From Lachnospiraceae bacterium UBA3316 (GTDB lineage: Bacteria; Bacillota; Clostridia; Lachnospirales; Lachnospiraceae), in assembly GCA_002361955.1 (NCBI GenBank), contig DESK01000027.1, positions 1 through 25,807 on the forward strand: a stretch of DNA of 25,807 bases, in the 5' to 3' direction. Numbering within the stretch: position 1 is the stretch's first letter; the number at the start of each line of letters is the position of its first letter. Below, one piece after another: positions 22,981 through 25,807 of the stretch. Under the pieces are notes generated by a model. That model had not been told where the DNA came from. It searched no databases and worked only from the letters and a program-made list of their open reading frames with translations. Made by a program: the position numbers and the translations under genes.

Positions 22981-23820
22981 ATGAAAAAGTTTTCACAGTT
23001 AGCCATACCTTATATTGTATGGGCGGTGCTGATGCTGGTACTTCCGATGGCATTGATCGCCCTGTATTCCATCACCCAGCCGGGAAACAGTATTATATCC
23101 TTTTCGATCACGCTGGAGCATTACGCCAGGTTTTTCACGGATCCGGACTTTTTGATCATTCTCTGGCGTTCCCTGTGGATCGCGGTGAAAACCACTGTGA
23201 TCTGCCTGGCCATCGGATATCCGGCAGCCTACTACATCTCACGCTGTGGGGAAAAGCAGCAGAATTTTCTCGTGCTTGCCATCACCATCCCCATGTGGAT
23301 CAATATGCTGGTGCGCACCTACGCCTGGATCGGCCTTTTGAGCGAGGGCGGCCTGGTACAGCGTGTGCTGGGGTTTTTCGGCCTGGGAGGTACGGAGCTT
23401 CTCTACACGGAGGGGGCGGTGCTTTTGGGCATGGTGTACAATTTCCTGCCCTTTATGATCCTGCAGATCAACACGGCCCTGTGTAAAATGGATAACTCCC
23501 TGCTGGAGGCGGCAGCGGATCTGGGAGCAAATCCGGCCCAGGCCTTCCGCAGGGTTACGCTGCCCCTGTCGATTCCGGGGGTGATCAACGGCATCACTCT
23601 GGTATTTCTGCCTGCGGTCAGTTCTTTCTTTATCCCGAAGCTTTTGGGAGGAGGAAAATATTTCCTGATTGGAAATGTGATCGAAAATCAGTTCATCACT
23701 GTGGGGGAATGGAACTTTGGAAGCGCCATATCCATGGTCATGGCGGTGATTATGATGCTGCTGATGATGTGCGTCCGCAGGGCGGAGCAGCACAACTGGG
23801 GCGGAAAGGAGGAGAAATAG
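22981..23820 (+). CDS. potB: spermidine/putrescine ABC transporter permease PotB
   Basis: This 279-residue permease begins immediately after the potA stop codon, so translation is likely coupled. It has six membrane segments and the coupling-loop motif (LEAAADLGANPAQAFRRVTL, then PLSIPGV) that contacts the ATPase. PotB-type features include ITIPMWINMLVRTYAWIGLL and FFIPKLLGGGKYFLIGNVI. It pairs with the PotC domain encoded next to form the channel. Confidence 0.93.
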   Translation: MKKFSQLAIPYIVWAVLMLVLPMALIALYSITQPGNSIISFSITLEHYARFFTDPDFLIILWRSLWIAVKTTVICLAIGYPAAYYISRCGEKQQNFLVLAITIPMWINMLVRTYAWIGLLSEGGLVQRVLGFFGLGGTELLYTEGAVLLGMVYNFLPFMILQINTALCKMDNSLLEAAADLGANPAQAFRRVTLPLSIPGVINGITLVFLPAVSSFFIPKLLGGGKYFLIGNVIENQFITVGEWNFGSAISMVMAVIMMLLMMCVRRAEQHNWGGKEEK

Positions 23821-23823
23821 GCC

Positions 23824-25716
23824 ATGAAAAAGAAAAAACGTTCTGTGGGAAAGGCGTTGATCATTTTGATGGTTGCCTTTTTCTACCTTCCGATCCTGTA
23901 TATGATTGCCTTTTCTTTTAATGAGGGGAAATCCCTGACGGTGTTTACCGGGTTTTCCCTGCGCTGGTACAAGCATATGATGGAGTCCGGCGATATGATG
24001 GGAGCGCTGTACACCACCTTCAGCGTGGCGCTGATTGCCACGGTGGTGTCTACGGTGGTGGGCACGATCTCAGCCATCGGCCTCAGCAAATCAAGGAAGC
24101 TGGTGTGGGACCTGATGGAGCAGGTGGACAATCTGCCCATGATGAACCCGGAGATCGTTACGGCCATCGGCTTTATGCTGCTCTTTATCACCTTTCGGGT
24201 GGAGAAGGGGTATGTGACGATGCTTCTGGCCCACATCGCCTTCTGCATTCCCTATGTGATCCTGTCCGTTATGCCGAAGATCCGTTCCCTGGATCCGAAT
24301 CTGGCGGACGCGGCCATGGACTTGGGGGCTACGCCCTGGCAGGCTCTTCTGAAGGTGATCGTGCCCCAGATCATGCCGGGGATCGTGTCGGGGGCGCTGA
24401 TTGCCTTCACCATGTCGGTGGATGACTTTATCATCTCCTATTTCGTCACAGGAGGCGGCGTAAAAAATCTGAGTATTATGGTTTATACGATGAGCAAGAG
24501 GGTCAATCCCAGCATCAACGCGATTTCTACCCTGATGATCGTGATCATTTTCCTGGTGCTGCTCGCCATCAACCTTACGTCGGCCTTCCTGGCCAAGAGG
24601 CAGGAAAAGACGGAGATTAAAAAGCGCCGGATTCTCGTTCCGGCGGCTGTCACCTGCACGGCGGCTGTGGGGCTGGCAGTTTTTCTGCAGTTTGGCGGCA
24701 GCGGGGAGCGGCGTCCCTTTGAGGGGCAGACCCTGCATATTTACAACTGGGGGGAATACACGGGAGAAAATATCCTGGCGGATTTCGAAGAATCTACAGG
24801 AGCTAAGGTAGTCATGGAAAACTTTGAGTCCAACGAACAGATGTATATCAAGGTGGCCAACGGAGAGGCCTATGACATCCTGGTACCCAGCGATTACATG
24901 ATCCAGCGTCTGATTTCCGAGGAGTATCTGCAAAAGCTGGACAAATCTAAACTGGATTGCCTCGATAAGCTCTCGGAGGCGGTGAAGGGGCTGCCCTATG
25001 ACCCGGAAAACGAATATTCCGTGCCCTACTTCTGGGGAACGGTGGGTATCGTCTATGATAAAACAAAGGTGGATTTGGAGGACCTCAAGCGGGAGGGCTA
25101 CAATATTTTCCTGGATGAGAAGTACAAAGGGGAGATTTACCTCTATGATTCCGAGAGAGACAGCTTTATGATGGCCTTAAAGGCTCTGGGGTATTCCATG
25201 AACACGGAGGATCCGGAGGAGCTTTCCGCCGCCTACGATTGGCTGGTGCAGTGCGTGCAGACCATGAAGCCGGAGATTGTCACCGATGAGATTATTGACA
25301 ATATGGCGCAGGGCAGAAAGGCGCTGGGGCTCATTTACTCCGGTGACGCTACCTATGTGATGGGAGAAAATGAAAATATGGGATATTACCTGCCGGAGAC
25401 AGGCACCAATCTCTGGTCAGACGCCATGGTGATCCCGGCGAACGCGAAAAATCCGGAGCTGGCCCATGCCTTTATCAATTTTGCCAGCGATTATGACGGA
25501 GCCTATGATAATTCCAGCTATGTGGGCTATACCTCGGCAAACCAGGAGGTGATGGGGGATCTGTCCGGCGAGGGCGGAGACTACGAGGGGATCGAGGCAT
25601 ATCTTCCCAGGACGGACAATGACCAGGATGAGGTCTTCGTCTACAACGAAAAGACGAGAAAAGAGATCAGCAGCCTGTGGAGCCGGGTGAAGATCACGGC
25701 CAGCAACGCAAATTAA
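23824..25716 (+). CDS. potCD: fused PotC permease and PotD substrate-binding protein
   Basis: Residues 1-258 form a PotC permease with six membrane segments and the coupling loop LADAAMDLGATPWQALLKVI (160-179). A basic stretch (KRQEKTEIKKRR) and a seventh hydrophobic helix (about 269-290) then lead into a PotD polyamine-binding domain (about 303-630). The latter has the family start LHIYNWGEYTGENILADFE, then DILVPSDYMIQRL, PYFWGTVGIVYDK and the GLIYSGDATYVM region. The extra helix would place the binding domain outside the cell, tethered to the permease, so no lipobox is needed. PotCD fusions are known in some Firmicutes. The gene lies 3 bases after potB and ends at a strong terminator, completing a potA-potB-potCD transporter. 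Confidence 0.93.
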   Translation: MKKKKRSVGKALIILMVAFFYLPILYMIAFSFNEGKSLTVFTGFSLRWYKHMMESGDMMGALYTTFSVALIATVVSTVVGTISAIGLSKSRKLVWDLMEQVDNLPMMNPEIVTAIGFMLLFITFRVEKGYVTMLLAHIAFCIPYVILSVMPKIRSLDPNLADAAMDLGATPWQALLKVIVPQIMPGIVSGALIAFTMSVDDFIISYFVTGGGVKNLSIMVYTMSKRVNPSINAISTLMIVIIFLVLLAINLTSAFLAKRQEKTEIKKRRILVPAAVTCTAAVGLAVFLQFGGSGERRPFEGQTLHIYNWGEYTGENILADFEESTGAKVVMENFESNEQMYIKVANGEAYDILVPSDYMIQRLISEEYLQKLDKSKLDCLDKLSEAVKGLPYDPENEYSVPYFWGTVGIVYDKTKVDLEDLKREGYNIFLDEKYKGEIYLYDSERDSFMMALKALGYSMNTEDPEELSAAYDWLVQCVQTMKPEIVTDEIIDNMAQGRKALGLIYSGDATYVMGENENMGYYLPETGTNLWSDAMVIPANAKNPELAHAFINFASDYDGAYDNSSYVGYTSANQEVMGDLSGEGGDYEGIEAYLPRTDNDQDEVFVYNEKTRKEISSLWSRVKITASNAN

Positions 25717-25735
25717 AGAAGATAGAGAAGACGGG

Positions 25736-25778
25736 CCGCAGTGGGAAAAGGAAATGCTTTTCCCGCTGCGGTCTTTTT
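25736..25778 (+). terminator. intrinsic terminator of the pot operon
   Basis: CCGCAGTGGGAAAAG (25736-25750) pairs with CTTTTCCCGCTGCGG (25757-25771), with one G-U pair and a 6-base loop, followed by TCTTTTT. It lies 19 bases past the potCD stop codon. Confidence 0.9.
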
Positions 25779-25807
25779 ACTTGCTTTATAGGAAATTCCG
25801 ACTTTTT

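Overview
The window looks like a chromosomal segment from an anaerobic, endospore-forming gut Firmicute of the Lachnospiraceae/Clostridia type. The evidence is spoVAD-spoVAE, a DUF4364 winged-helix gene, an AGCS amino-acid symporter, secreted glycosidases with discoidin, FIVAR and BspA-like leucine-rich-repeat modules, strong AGGAGG-type ribosome binding sites, and moderately high GC. No rRNA, tRNA, CRISPR array, transposase or phage genes were seen.

Layout. (1) 94-4439 is a graveyard of secreted glycan-degrading genes. Two large glycosidase genes have lost internal segments and are frameshifted, a third is cut off just after its signal peptide, and the cut runs into the first 50 codons of a cation/proton antiporter that followed a TetR gene on the other strand. 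(2) 4436-7724 holds the TetR regulator with a 28-bp operator-like palindrome, a small membrane protein, an L-asparaginase, a very divergent Sir2 protein and a 45-residue acidic protein. (3) 7814-14197, minus strand, holds an ABC-F ATPase, a DUF4364 regulator, an HPr-D-lactate dehydrogenase fusion, an AGCS symporter and a substrate-binding protein without a lipobox. (4) 14520-16417 is an ECF sigma factor gene with an in-frame amber codon, translationally coupled to an intact membrane-anchored anti-sigma-like gene. (5) 16520-19107 holds an HD-domain hydrolase, spoVAD, spoVAE and a Nif11-like small protein. (6) 19132-25716 holds a MATE transporter, a maltose-type O-acetyltransferase and a polyamine ABC transporter (potA, potB, fused potCD).

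The most unusual items are: the HPr-dehydrogenase fusion, which keeps the phospho-His site but has Asn at the regulatory Ser46 position; a 131-bp structured repeat present as two inverted copies plus a 25-bp end fragment, each just downstream of a predicted promoter; a PotA ATPase whose TOBE region is split by about 170 residues of adhesin-type beta-rich sequence; the amber-interrupted sigma factor; and the run of internally deleted glycosidase genes. Gene functions come from motif reading and remembered family features only; no database search was possible.
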